From: Talaromyces rugulosus
Taxonomy: Eukaryota; Ascomycota; Eurotiomycetes; Eurotiales; Trichocomaceae
Direction: 5' to 3'
DNA length: 64,000 nt
NCBI RefSeq assembly: GCF_013368755.1
Contig: NC_049562.1
Coordinates: 2,418,001-2,482,000, forward strand
Below, one piece after another: positions 1 through 11,358 of this stretch. The notes under the pieces were generated by a model. The model ran no database searches. It had not been told where the DNA came from and saw only the letters and a list, made by a program, of their open reading frames with translations. Positions within the stretch are counted from its first letter, which is position 1. Each line of letters starts with the position of its first letter. A program made the position numbers and the translations under genes.

Positions 1-324
1 GCAGTCCAGCAACCCATGATAATCCCCGGGTTGGACAACCAGCCCGGTGGCGGCTTCACGCTTCCTGCAGCATTGCTCGCTCAATATCCAGCTTTGCAGA
101 CCTTGCAATGGGATCAAATTGCAACAGGCGAGGACCCTAACGATATAAGTGGCCGGAGCAGTTTTGATGCCAGTTCAGGCGGAGAATTTGGATTTGACGA
201 CGATGATCTTGGCGGAAATTATAATGCTGCAGGGCCCATGTACGGCATCAATAATCCTGGATCCCAGAACTTTGGCATGAATCCGGCAAACCCTAATTTT
301 ACTGGCCAGGAATGGAATCAATAA
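1..324 (+). CDS. C-terminal fragment of an unidentified, probably regulatory, protein
   Basis: The reading frame is open from base 1 to a TAA at 322-324, so the gene begins left of the window and only its last 107 codons are seen. The tail has no fold I can recognise. It carries a short hydrophobic helix-like stretch (LPAALLAQYPALQTLQW), then an acidic patch (FDDDDLGG) and a Gly/Asn/Pro-rich end. Such tails are common in fungal transcription factors. The 'LLAQYPALQ..QWDQ' stretch reminded me of the end of Skn7-type response regulators, but that is a memory-level resemblance only. The start lies outside the window. The gene runs tail-to-tail toward ALG11. Confidence 0.7.
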   Translation, partial: AVQQPMIIPGLDNQPGGGFTLPAALLAQYPALQTLQWDQIATGEDPNDISGRSSFDASSGGEFGFDDDDLGGNYNAAGPMYGINNPGSQNFGMNPANPNFTGQEWNQ

Positions 325-1151
325 CCTACTTATTTCAAAAGTAGATTATATTTTTTGGTACTTTCTTAATGCTTTTTGTTTTTCGGGATTTTATAGAACG
401 GAATGGCGTATATGGTGGGACGGGACGGGAAAATGAGATTGAACGCTCAACAAGTTCAACAGGATCTGATTATTTTATCTATTTTTTTTTTTTGTTTACA
501 CGGATTTGAAAGGGTTACTCATATATGTGTGGGCAAGATTGTTTTTTGCTCACTTACGGTTTGCACGATCTGTGATGACACTTTTTTCTTTCTCTCTTTC
601 CAACCTATTATATTTGTTTTTCTTGGTTGTTTACAACAATACCCCCTCATGATTATACCCGGGGATTGATGTTTTTTCCTTCTTGGTTTATAAAATGGAT
701 TTTTGATTTTTTTCAACTCTTGATTAGATTATTGTTTATTGTTTATATACCAGTTGACATCACATGACGAGAGGGATATCAATATCTAGCTTTTTTTTTT
801 ATAGACTTGAATTGAATCTGAGATGGTTCAAAAATGCTACATCATATCTTGAAGTAAACCAAAACTGACTGATACCTGTCGAAATGGATTCGGAAAAAAA
901 CATCGAGCATGGTATATATGTATTTCTTTCAAATGTAGGGCAATCATTAATATCAAAGACATCCTCACGGAGTTTTATATTATTTGTCTGTACAATAGTC
1001 TAACGCAGAGATGGGAATTTTAAAAACAAACAAACAAACAAACAAACAATCCAAAAGTGAAAAAAAAGCAAAAGGATATAAATACACTTGACAACATTTG
1101 AATTTGATAATTATTATCTATTCGACGCAAGAGAGAAGGAAAGCAAAAGTT
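325..1151. other. Convergent 3' intergenic region, AT-rich
   Basis: This stretch lies between two converging genes and should hold both 3' UTRs. It is rich in T tracts on the + strand. A short AAAC microsatellite occurs near 1024-1047. The open frames here are short, T-tract driven and lack any protein signature, so I see no gene. Confidence 0.6.
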
Positions 1152-2989
1152 CTACGTCTTTGTCGATTTCGCCAGCCGGCGCTGCTGAGAAATCAACTTC
1201 TCAAGTGCAATGAGCCATTTGCGTCCAAACTCTTCCTCTGTGAAACGCAACGCAGACTTGCGGGCACGTAGACGCATGGCGACTTTTTCTTCCTGCGGAA
1301 GAGCCAGAGCAGCCTCAAAGGCGGCAGCGAATTCGTCTTCGGTCGTGGCGCGGAAGCCCGTTGCGCCGTCGCCCATATCAATCACGATGTCTTCGCGCGG
1401 ACCGCCCGAGTCATGGACTACGCTGATGAGTCCGGCGGCTTGGTACTCAACCACGCCGATCCCGAAATGCTCGTTCCACATGGCATTGGTGCCAATGGAA
1501 GACGTGCCTAGGTGTGAAAGGATTGTCGGCCAGCTGGCGTCGCATATGAACTCGGTTTGTTCTCGGATATGTAATTCATGTGCCAGGAGACGCAGGTTGT
1601 AGATGTGTGTCTCGTCGGGGCTGGCATGTCTGACGGACCCGATCAGAATGAGCTTGGGGGTTGGGAGGGATGCGTTTGCAGGGTCCTTGCGTCTCTCGTC
1701 AAGAAACTGAGCGAATGCACGGAGCACCAACGAGTGGTTCTTCTCTGGCCGGAACTGTGCTATGTAGAGAATGCTTGGTTCTCGAGTCGCCTCACTCGCA
1801 CTGTTCACTTCGATTGAAGAGTGTAATTCGGAGACAGCGGTTGGCGGGAACACGACTGTGACCTTTGCGTGCTCTAGGTTTTTTCGTGAAGGTCCCCAGA
1901 GAGAATCAATATGGGCTGAAGTCCATGACGAATTGGTCATGACCACATCGACCTTGCTGCCAATCCAGCCGTACAATCTAGCGAATAACTTCCAGTACCT
2001 TTTCTTTGCGACGCCTTTCCATCCCACACCGGCTCCAGAATTCAATCCCTTGACCCCAGTTCCGTCGTCAAGAGACTCCAGCATGTCAGTGGAGATAGTA
2101 GGGTAGTGCACATATGCCCCCGTCGGAACCAAGGGAAACAAATATTTGGATAGGGCAATCGTAAATGCATAGCCCATTGTGTCAACATAAATGTCAGGAG
2201 CGAGAAGATTGAAAGCATCCACTGCCACAATCAAAGACCCGAGCGACTGTCCAAGAAGTGTCATATGTGGGTACATGCTGCTGAGAACATATTTCCGCGT
2301 GGAAAGATATAACAATACTATCGTCGGTGCATGGAGACGGATATTGAATCGAGTCTGAGACATCCCCGTTTATCAGTTTTTGCTAATGGAGGTTGCTTAT
2401 CATTCTGTAAAACTACTAACCTCGGCCCTTTCGACCATGGTAGTCTTGGTGACTTCATGGTCACCGGTGTATATAACACATGTCGCCTGTTTTGACGTTA
2501 GAATGAATACAAGGAAGCGCGAAAGTTCAACAACACCAACCTTTGGCCATCGCTCCTGGGTTGCTTTTACAGCAGCCCAGAGTACACGCTCTCCACCTCC
2601 ACCAGCGTTACTATGATTCTAGTTAGCAACGGATCATTGACAGAAGCGTTCGGGGTGGTTCTCTACCAGAAAGGATGGAAGAAACCTATGATCCCTTCCC
2701 AGTTTTCGCCCAATGGTTCTCCGTTCTTCGCCACCCCTGGTGCTGAGTCTACCTTTTCCCAGTCTTCATCCTCTGGTCCCGCCGTCGAATATGGGTTTCT
2801 AGATCGATAATCTTCTTCTTCAAGGCGCACGCGCGAGAGTATCACTTCTCTCCGGCCGTTGGTCCTGTTCTTGAGGAACCAGCCAGCACTGCGGAGAGCT
2901 GCACGCAACACATAGCCGGTAAATCTCGGTACCAACAGAAGTGTGGTGAACAGAATGAGAAGCGTAACGGAGGCCGCAGTGAACGCCAT
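1152..2989 (-). CDS. ALG11: ALG11, GDP-Man:Man3GlcNAc2-PP-dolichol alpha-1,2-mannosyltransferase
   Basis: Four exons join in frame: 2989-2667, 2610-2541, 2486-2421 and 2354-1152, giving 553 aa, close to the yeast protein (548 aa). The start has a hydrophobic N-terminal segment (residues about 3-25) that anchors the enzyme in the ER. The family signature FFHPFCNAGGGGERVLW is rebuilt exactly across intron 1, its Cys codon split TG|T. The next exon reads ATCVIYTGDHEVTK, also typical. The large last exon carries the GT-B fold, with GAYVHYPTIS, the donor-site region FRPEKNHSLVLRAF, and WNEHFGIGVVEYQAAGL near the end. The enzyme adds the fourth and fifth mannoses to the lipid-linked oligosaccharide on the cytosolic ER face. 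Two exons are only 66 and 70 nt, so automated models may miss them. It is divergent from COX18. Confidence 0.95.
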
Positions 2990-3473
2990 GTTGCCCCAAT
3001 GCGCAATGCCAGATAATCAACGGGTGTATTGTCTTGACGGTGGACCTCTAGTCCATCCTGGAGTCGCAGAGGTGTCTCTGGCGACGACTTGCCAGGAAAT
3101 TGATACTCCTCCCCTCTGACAAAGACCCGTGATTTTCGACGTGTTGATTTGGAGAGCTATTCATTTATTGACTTGGACACATCGCCCCTTCCCGTGGACC
3201 GTCACCCGTGGCTTATCGGCGGGGCACGTGAAACAGCCAAAAGTGACAAACAAGCCAAGCTCAGGCTAGCTCCTCCTGACGATTGCTTCAACAATATTAT
3301 TTAGAATAACATTTACATTAGACATCAACGCAATTGCTCGCAATTCAGCGAACATTCACCAACACTATTGCAGCGCCCCGTTTTGCTTTCGCCTGCAATG
3401 ATCATTACAGCCGTGGCTTGATCCCCTGCCCCCTGGTTCTTTCTCTTCTGCTTGCAGTGTCAGATCGACCGTC
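2990..3473. promoter_or_regulatory. Shared divergent promoter region of ALG11 and COX18
   Basis: A 484 bp gap separates two start codons pointing apart. No open frame of note lies in it, so it must hold both promoters and 5' UTRs. I could not assign a specific factor site with confidence. Confidence 0.5.
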
Positions 3474-4472
3474 ATGAGACCACTGCTTCGACCGTCTCAT
3501 GCGCGAGCTATACCTCGACGCCTCGTTCGAAATTTCCATGCCACACGACCGTCGCCGTTAATCGCGGAGGTTCTTACCGCCACTACTAGCATTCTTCATG
3601 AAGTCCATTCTTCAACCGGCTTATCATGGGGCGCCTCGATCCCTTTAACGGCTGCTTTAGTGCGATTCGGCGTCGCTTTCCCTTTTCAAATATCAGCACG
3701 CAGACACGCCAGACGGATAACAGATCTGAGCCCGCTCCTCATGTCATATAGATCATACATTGATCACTTGAGAAAAGAGAAAGGCTTGGTCAGTAGGACC
3801 TTGATGCAGTCGCCTGACCTGACAGAAAAAACACTACAAGATTTCTTAAAGAAGAGAAAGGAAGTCTTATATTTCCGCTGGAATATCTCCAAGTATGCAA
3901 AGTTTTTCCCATTTCTTCAAATCCCGGTCTGGCTGTCTTTTATGGAGGGTGTACGGGCCATCTGTGGTGTCAATGCTGGGCTTTTCCGTTACTTTCTCCC
4001 AGTAACGACTGGTGACAGCGGAGACGTTGTTCTACCTGGCGTGGAACCGACCTTGGCCAACGAGGGTTTCCTTTGGTTCTCCGATCTTCTTGCCGGCGAT
4101 CCAAGTGGCGCTCTTCCCCTCTTTCTTGGTCTTTCGATCGTGCTCAACGTGCAAAGCGGTTGGAAGACCAAGACCCTCGCCGAGGCCTCGGACTATTCAG
4201 ATGGAAAAATGTGGATGTTATTGGGGTCCAAAGTCTCCAAAGGCATCTGTTCGTTGTTTGGCGCTTACATCGCTCTTACGGCCTACGTCACAGGACTGCC
4301 CGCCGGGATGATGCTCTACTGGATCACTAGCACCAATATCGCTACACTCCAGTCATTGTTTATCGAAAAAGTCATGTTTGCCAGAAAACCCCTTCAGCCT
4401 TGGGTAAAGAAACACCCCCGCGTTCTCAAGACCGGAGAGAAGCCTCCGCCAAATAAATCTCTCTTGTCGTGA
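3474..4472 (+). CDS. COX18: COX18/OXA2-type mitochondrial inner-membrane insertase
   Basis: A single exon encodes 332 aa. The N-terminus is Arg-rich without acidic residues (MRPLLRPSHARAIPRRLVRN), as expected for a mitochondrial presequence. From about residue 50 the YidC/Oxa1 fold follows: an amphipathic membrane segment near 50-70, a basic hairpin with Lys-rich helices (80-135), then the segment YAKFFPFLQIPVWLSFMEG and two later hydrophobic segments around 215-290 ending in the TGLPAGMMLYWITST element typical of the family. It lacks the long ribosome-binding basic tail of Oxa1, which argues for the Cox18/Oxa2 branch. That branch exports the C-terminal domain of cytochrome oxidase subunit 2. 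It is divergent from ALG11. Confidence 0.88.
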   Translation: MRPLLRPSHARAIPRRLVRNFHATRPSPLIAEVLTATTSILHEVHSSTGLSWGASIPLTAALVRFGVAFPFQISARRHARRITDLSPLLMSYRSYIDHLRKEKGLVSRTLMQSPDLTEKTLQDFLKKRKEVLYFRWNISKYAKFFPFLQIPVWLSFMEGVRAICGVNAGLFRYFLPVTTGDSGDVVLPGVEPTLANEGFLWFSDLLAGDPSGALPLFLGLSIVLNVQSGWKTKTLAEASDYSDGKMWMLLGSKVSKGICSLFGAYIALTAYVTGLPAGMMLYWITSTNIATLQSLFIEKVMFARKPLQPWVKKHPRVLKTGEKPPPNKSLLS

Positions 4473-4552
4473 TGTCCTATTCACCCCGAGGAACACCACA
4501 TTACGCCACTTTTATGTCTTTCATTCTATTTATTACTACTATTTTTTTTATT

Positions 4553-4581
4553 TATTCACACATGCCGGTCATGTGTGAATA
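4553..4581. repeat. Perfect 12-bp inverted repeat in the COX18 3' flank
   Basis: TATTCACACATG at 4553-4564 is followed by 5 nt and then its exact reverse complement at 4570-4581. It lies about 80-110 nt after the COX18 stop codon, so it is probably within the 3' UTR and could form a stable RNA hairpin. No function is claimed. Confidence 0.75.
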
Positions 4582-4997
4582 GGCGTATACCAGCTCAGAC
4601 GTGGAGAATTCGCCGCTTACTGGCTCATGGGGAACTCAACGATCTTAAAGGATGGAAATTGACCATGTATTATCATTCATCTATTGTATTCTTGACCACA
4701 GCATGGTGACTTCTACATCATGTTCAAACGATGCTATAAGGCCATCCGATCCCCCCAAAGCTTGATTGCGTGTACAAGATCGCAATATAACATGTACAAT
4801 AAAAAAATGCGGCGAGAAACATTGTGTATCTAGAAAATAATAATAAAACAGAAAAAAAAAACCGTTCAAAACGCCCTGGAAGTGTGGGAGTCAATAACTC
4901 TGCATACCATAACGACGTGAAGTAACATTTAGTTGCGCCTTCATAGAAGAAAATTTAAGAGAAAAATACAATACGACACTGACTAGGCGATGGCATG
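4582..4997. other. Convergent 3' intergenic region between COX18 and PTC5-like gene
   Basis: This is AT-rich sequence between converging genes, with several A and T tracts suited to polyadenylation on both strands. No gene is seen. Confidence 0.5.
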
Positions 4998-6936
4998 TCA
5001 TAGTTTGGGTTTGCTAGGTTCTGCCACGGCGCTGGCTTCCTCGTTGACAGAAACACTGCGATCATCGGTGCTCTCGCCGAAAAAAATGACCTCGACTGTA
5101 ATATCGTCACTGCAAATCTAATTAGTATGATATTGACGTTAAATTTGGACTGGGAAGGAAGCATACCGGTATCGCCTGGAGTAAGGACTAGGTAACGTCA
5201 ATAGAGCAGAAACCATATCCTTATCCTTTCCTCCCATGGCGTTTCGCACCAGATGCGTAGCAGCATTCTTATCTTCGACCACGAATCGCTGCGCTGCTCC
5301 TGGAATATCGTACTGCTGCTGGCGGATTGGTGGTCGTTGACCTTCGCCCGTCGTTTCACTACCCTTTTCAACAGGCAGCTGCTTCGGCTGGGATGAAAAC
5401 CAACTCTGTAACCACGAACGGTTTCCCGCTGTAGCTCCAGACCGTTGATTCTCAATCCACTGACCGACAAGACCGACAACCTCCTCGTTGCTCAGCATTT
5501 CCCACAAACCATCAGTCGCCAAGACAACAAAGTCACCTTGTTTAGGGTCAATTTTCGTTTTCGTGATGATGGGTTCTGCAGTCACGTAGGGTGGGGTCTT
5601 GAGCATCGGATGAGGCGTGCGTCCGAAGAAACGACTCTTGATTTTATCTTGCGTTCCCCTGGTCCACTTGTAGAAAGCATCCCCGAAAGAGCGGCTGGGT
5701 TCTAGTTGACCAAGAATTCTCCCGTTTCGTGTGACATGGGGTTCACCAGGGTGTTCTTGTCGGAGACGTTTGATCTCAGAAGGTGTGCCTCCAGTCTGGT
5801 CCTCAGAAAGCGGTGTCGCAGTCCATTTGCCATTTGGTCCTCGGCTACCTAGCACGGCTCGAGAATCTCCTGCACAAGCAATACGCAAGTCCTGGGAGCT
5901 AGAGTCATAGAAAGCAAGCAAAGCACACGATCCTGACAAAGCAGGTGCCAATGTTTCGGCCGCAGTCCGGCGGGAGTTGGCTTTCATTACCTTGTCCACG
6001 CTGTCATACACAATATCATGATCCAGACGAACAAACCCCTGCTTAATTGCTGTGTCGATGGCCTCTGGAGAAGGCATTTTGGTAGAAGGATCAGTGGCGG
6101 CAGCTTTGTAGGTAGCATTGAGTTCTCGAGCGACGTATGAAATCAAAACATTGCGCAACTTAGCAGACGTAGTCCAGCCACTTGATAAGAAATACTGTTA
6201 GTATAATGGGTTTGAGACTGGGGGGAAATGCATACGAATGCCCATCAAAAACACCCCAGAACATCCAGTCGCTGTTTGTGCCATCTTGTGTGCCCGAAAG
6301 AGTCTGAGGTACCTCAACGATCTTCTCGGCGTGGTCGTCTTCAATGGGTGAGTTGCTTGGGACCTGGACAAGGTCGTATCGAACCACACCCTGGCCACGC
6401 CCAACTAGGTAAGACTCTTCATTCTTCCGTAGTTTTTGAGTAACTTGTTCGGGGGTCAACATCTCTAGCACTTGTCGGTCTGAGTCGTCGGTCTGTTTCT
6501 TAAGGGGTTGGTCACCAGACAGTGCTGCAGTGTAAAACTGATCATTTTCAACCAGTAGGGCGCGGCGAGCAGGGGTTTCAGAAGCTTCAGAGGCTAGCCC
6601 TGCAGCTCCAGATGATATGTCGGCTATTCCTCGCGACTGGAAGTTGGCAGCTGAGGCGACTGTACCGTTAAGGATCGACGACTGCTGAGTGCCTTTGTAT
6701 GCGTACCATGCTCCGGAGGCGACCAGAGTTGAGATAAAGGCGAGCGAGAAGTTTCGGACGTGCATCGACGAATGCAAAGACGCTGGAATGAAGGAATTAT
6801 GGCGCCTGTTGGAGGACGGCCGCAGAGCGAGAGCCTGTCCCGTGGAGAAGTGGGCGCGAGCGGCTCTTCTACCACCGACTTTCCATACCGGAGCACAGCG
6901 GGCAGTACGGAAGGCCTGAACAGCAGCACGACGCAT
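4998..6936 (-). CDS. PTC5: Mitochondrial PP2C phosphatase, PTC5 / pyruvate dehydrogenase phosphatase type
   Basis: Three exons join in frame: 6936-6236, 6180-5167 and 5109-4998, giving 608 aa. The Arg-rich, acid-free N-terminus is a mitochondrial presequence, and a hydrophobic segment (NFSLAFISTLVASGAWYAY, about 63-81) follows. PP2C metal motifs appear in order: FWGVFDGHSGW (split across intron 1), the GSCALLAFYD...IACAGDSRAVLG core, LATDGLWEMLSNEEVV, and DDITVEVIFFG in the last exon. The long linkers between these motifs match Ptc5/PDP rather than small PP2Cs. The family dephosphorylates the E1-alpha subunit of pyruvate dehydrogenase and so activates the complex; that role is inferred from family membership. 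The last exon is short and supplies the final metal-binding Asp pair, so a model stopping at the second exon would be catalytically incomplete. It is divergent from TCF25. Confidence 0.9.
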
Positions 6937-7380
6937 TGAAAAGGGATGGGAGTGCTTTGCTCAGTCAAAGGCTTTCCACGATACTCGGATGTGGAGATAC
7001 CCAGGCAATAATAGAGGTGAGACAGAGATCAGATCACGAGCCTTCCCAGATACGGCAGTCTAAAGGTTCGGCGGCACGTGACTGCGGGTAACTGCGGGCC
7101 TGGTGATTGGCTGTATGTCGTCACTGCCATTTGGGGATGATTTCTAGGAAACAAAGGTTGATTCATTGTTTGCTCACATACGAAGCTTCGTTCAGGAAGG
7201 TCCTTGCAGCGATTATTCGAGTCTCGACGGCCAAATCTTGTGGCTGGAGCTGATATGGCCTTTTCTGGTCCCCAATCGCCATCATAATACCCCGCCATCA
7301 TCCTCCGTCGGAAAATCGCACAAACCGCACGATCGTCAGCAACCTTACGTGAACTCGCCCATGTTGCCGTATAACCCAAG
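6937..7380. promoter_or_regulatory. Shared divergent promoter region of PTC5-like gene and TCF25
   Basis: This 444 bp region between divergent start codons contains a CACGTG E-box-type palindrome near 7074-7079 (gcacgtgact). It shows no coding sequence and should carry both promoters. Confidence 0.5.
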
Positions 7381-9630
7381 ATGTCATCTCGGGCCTTGAG
7401 GAAGCTTCAAAAGCAGCGCGAATCAGTGGCTCACCTGGTCCAGGACGAACAAGACGCCTCCAGTGAAGAGGAGCATGAAACAGTTGCGGCCCCGAAACCC
7501 AAGAAGAATGCATTTGATCTGCTGAACGCATTCGATGAAGATGATGAAGAGGAGCCTTCGGATCACGAACCGCAGGTAGACACTGAACACTTACCTGTTG
7601 TCGCAGCCCCAACCGAGACGTCGAAGAAAAAGAAGAAGAAGAAGAAAAAGAAGGCGGCGACACAAAAGCCATCTACTAAGGGGGAAGCAACCGAAGCCGA
7701 GGAACTTGATGATATTGATCGAGCGCTAAAAGAGCTGTCTACGAAAGGCGATGCGACCACTGCATTGAATGAACTTCCCGCAGCTGCCACAGCCAACGTG
7801 GATCGCAGGTTCGCCAAAACGCCCGAAGAGCTTCTTTCTATTGACCCAAAGTCACTTAACGCTATCAATGAGATGCGAAAACTTTTTGGAAACGTTGTTC
7901 TCGAGTCATTTGAAGACGAAGAAAATTCTGGTTCTGGACGTCGAAGGGAAAGACAACGGGAGGCAATTGACTTGGGCCGCGCATTGAGTGGTCGCTACAG
8001 TCCTGCAAGCAGAGGCCAGAGTCTTGCTGGGGTTGCTCTAAGAAAGAATGTGCTCATGCAAGGAAAAGACGAATGGCCTCGAGCGACAAGTGGGGGTTTG
8101 GGCATGGAGCTTTCCCAAAAATTACCAAGTGGCAATAGTCTGTATCGGCTCTTACACAACCAGGCGTACCAAGATGTTCAAATGCAATTCGACCTATGTG
8201 TGGAGTCCATGGACCCTCAGAGACTCATTCACCTCCTGCAATACAATCGTAAGTTGAGACCAACTCCCCCAAATGTCATCTTTATAGCGATCTAATTCTA
8301 ATCGTTCTCATTAGCATACCACATATCGACATTACTTCAAGTATCAGACATAGCCAAACACCAGGGTGACCATGCTGTGTCAGCCGATCTTCTTGAACGA
8401 GCTTTGTTCAATATCGGACGGTCAGCGCACTCTTCTTTTGGAAGTCAGCTTCAGCAGGGAAAAGCAAACCTTGATTTCTCGCTTGGTGAGAATCGGGAAC
8501 TGTGGCTCATTGGATGGAGGTACATATTAAATCTGGGAATGAAAGGGACATGGAGAACGGCTTATGAATGGGCAAAACTGCTCCTAAGCCTCGATTCCAC
8601 AGACCCTTACTGCATGAGGTTACTGATTGATCAGCTTGCACTGCGTGGTCGACAGTACGAGCACTTGATCTCGCTTTGCACGGAGACAATTTTCAGTGAG
8701 GAGTGGAAAGACCTTCCAAATATACAGTGCTCGTTATCGTTGGCGTATCTGCGATTGAACAGACCAAAGGACGCTCGTCAACAACTTCGCCTGGCAATGT
8801 CACACTATCCATGGTTCTTTAGCCGTTTGGCCCAGGAATTAGATATCCAGCCCATTCCAAAAAGAATCTGGGGCAAAATCCCACCAGCGCAGTCGCATGA
8901 ACTGCTTACTGAACTTTACATATCCCGTGCCAAAGATATCTGGAACACACCCGAGGTTGTTTCACTTATTGTTGAGGTTGCAGACACTCTGCCTGATGGC
9001 GATGAGGCTGTTGAGCCGCCGGAAATCACACTTGACATTGCTCGGCACGTTGTTCTCTCTGATATCCCCAAAGTCACGACTCATCTACCCCCTCGTTTCA
9101 CATCGGGAAGGATTTCTGCTTCCGATCCCCTCCCTCCCTACGATTCAGAGGCTTTCCGTCAGCAGGCCGACCCAACGCCGTCTTACGTATCACGAATACC
9201 CGCAGGAGCCCGTCCTCAGTGGCTGAGGGATTTTATTGATCGCATAAATGTTGAAGGGGCCGATCTGCCGGCAGAAAACATCGGCAACGGGGAGTTTGGT
9301 GTGCAAATTGAACCATTCGATGACTCCGAGGCCAACGCCTATCCCCCTTCTGGAGATAACCAAGAAGAGCTCAGGATGTGGTTACTTGGTCCCGGCATGC
9401 CCCCTTTGCAAAGCTTTCTTCGTCAATACGGAGTAGACCGTGGCAATTGGTCTGGCATGGATGAAGACGACCCAATTATGTCTTACGTTGAAGGTCTGAT
9501 GGACGTCAATCCTCCATCAGATCGACAGGAGCTGCTTCAAGGGCCCATCCGGGGATTCGTTGGTGATATGGCAGTGGCGCTTCTGCAAGAATTGTTACTA
9601 GAGTTTGAAGAGGATCCGGAATCAGCTTGA
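7381..9630 (+). CDS. TCF25: TCF25/RQC1 family ribosome quality control protein
   Basis: Two exons, 7381-8248 and 8315-9630, give 727 aa. The start MSSRALRKLQKQ is typical of the family. The first 130 residues are charged and disordered, with acidic runs and an uninterrupted ten-lysine stretch about residues 82-91. The conserved TCF25 domain follows, including LLQYNPYHISTLLQVSDIAK across the intron (codon split C|CA), ALFNIGRSAHSSF, and the helical repeat region around GENRELWLIGWRYILNLG. The C-terminus is acidic. In yeast Rqc1 works with Ltn1, Rqc2 and Cdc48 on 60S subunits carrying stalled nascent chains. Lysine tracts like the one here are themselves known to stall ribosomes, which in this protein is a curious feature but may only reflect a nuclear or rRNA-binding tail. 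Confidence 0.92.
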
Positions 9631-10177
9631 ACCTATGGACAGAAACGAAAGAGATGAACGTGTATTATACCAGTGAAACATAGATAACGATGTACTAGTA
9701 GCGAAGCATTAGTTGGGTTATTGCGTGGCATTTATTCATGGCATGGCAGTTACCATTCACTGGTTAACTCTGAATGCAAACCGGAGAGAAACATAAGGCT
9801 GCATGTGTATGCAGCGAGTAGTATGTAACTGGTGCTGCTTGGCGCAGGCCGGCGAGGGCCGATAGGGCGGAATGCGGGTGGGGAACTATACCCCCTTCCG
9901 GGCCAATTAGTGTTGTCGCTTTTGATGGATGTCATCGTAGACTTTTTCGGCGCGCCCCGCAATGATAGTCTTTTCCGCTCTGTTTCGTTCGCACCTGTTG
10001 ACTGACTGACTTCGTCTTGCACATGCTATGCTGTGAGCCATCTCCCTTGCACGTTCCTGCGATCGCGTAGGGAAAAGAGCCCTCGGTCCATTGGATCCTC
10101 GTCGAATTACCGTGATTCACCTTTTTGGTCGTTGCAGTACAACGGTTATCGGGCGCTTTACACGACAAGGAGAGGCG
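9631..10177. other. Intergenic region, TCF25 to PQ-loop gene
   Basis: This tandem-gene spacer holds the 3' UTR of TCF25 and the promoter of the PQ-loop gene. The short open frames on either strand show no recognisable protein, and I call no gene. Confidence 0.5.
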
Positions 10178-11358
10178 ATGGCTTCGTCCCTACTTTACGG
10201 GGAAGGGATACCTTCGGAATATGTATCGCTTACGCCGCGCGAGGCTGCTTCGGGCATCTTTGGTTCCGTGTCATTGACCTGTTGGATCTTCCTTCTGGTA
10301 TGCTACTACTCCCTCGACTTCTCTCCCCTGGTGAAGAAAATGCAAAGAAACCGCCTCCCTCTGTCAAGACCGATAGCTCACTGTACCTCCTGGTGATAGG
10401 TACCCCAGCTTATCGAGAACTATCGATATGGCAGCTCCGATGGCTTGTCGATGGCCTTTCTCGTTGTCTGGTTTGTGGGAGATGTCGCAAACCTGGTCGG
10501 CGGACTTTGGGCCCAACTAGTCCCCGTGGTTGTAGCAATCGCTGTCTACTTCTGTATCGCCGATGGCGTGTTAATCGCGCAGTCTACATACTATAAAATT
10601 CGCAATGCACGTCGCGCGCAACGCCGGAGTAGCCACCAGTCTTCGATCGAGCCCCCGACCCCGACGACACCTCTTCTCGGCAGAAGATTTAGTGACGAGC
10701 TGAGCATCACCGGCTCGCGACGACGGAGGTCTTCTGCCTCTTTGAGAGGCAACCAGCGCGGCATTAACCCTCCCGACGACCCGCTTGCAAAAATCGTGGA
10801 GGAAGGCGACTTCGGAGCCAGAGTTTGGATTAAAAACGTTCTTAGCGTGGCCGGTATTTTCGTTGTCGGCGCTGGAGGTTGGGCTATCGCATGGCAGTCT
10901 GGTCTCTGGAAACCTACGCCGCTGCGAGACGGTGGTAGCACTCAAATGGCAGCTGGTGCGCAGGTCCTGGGGTACTTTAGCGCAGTTTGCTATCTAGGGT
11001 ATGTTTTCTGATTTGAACTGACACTGCAACTACTAATAACATTTGTTTACAGGGCCCGCTTACCTCAGATCTACAAGAATTACAATGAAAAGTCTTGCGA
11101 AGGTCTTTCCTTGTTGTTTTTCATCCTTTCTTTGTTGGGAAATCTCTCTTATGGAGTAGGGGTACGTGATTCTCGTTAATCGACTTTTTTTTGGTCTATG
11201 GCCATTAAACTAATGTCATATAGATCCTCGCCCACTCAACACAAAGGGACTATTTCCTGACCAATCTTCCGTGGTTGATTGGTTCGTTGGGCACTATGGT
11301 CGAAGATATCGCCATTTTTGTCCAGTTCCGCATCTATGCTCGACCAGCCTTGAGCTAA
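10178..11358 (+). CDS. PQ-loop vacuolar basic amino acid transporter (Ypq1/RTC2, LAAT/PQLC2 family)
   Basis: Four exons (10178-10297, 10400-10998, 11053-11161, 11224-11358) encode 320 aa. The protein has seven predicted membrane segments and two PQ-loop repeats, each with the signature Pro-Gln: one in WIFLLVPQLIENYRYGSSDG (created by joining exons 1 and 2) and one in LGARLPQIYKNYNEKSCEG (created by joining exons 2 and 3). A long charged, Arg/Ser-rich cytosolic loop (about residues 100-175) separates them. Yeast Ypq1-3 and human PQLC2 export lysine and arginine from the vacuole or lysosome, and this role is inferred. The LLG motif near TPLLGRRF could serve as an acidic dileucine-type vacuolar sorting signal (inference). 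The two PQ motifs lie at exon junctions, so incorrect splicing would remove the diagnostic residues. Confidence 0.9.
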
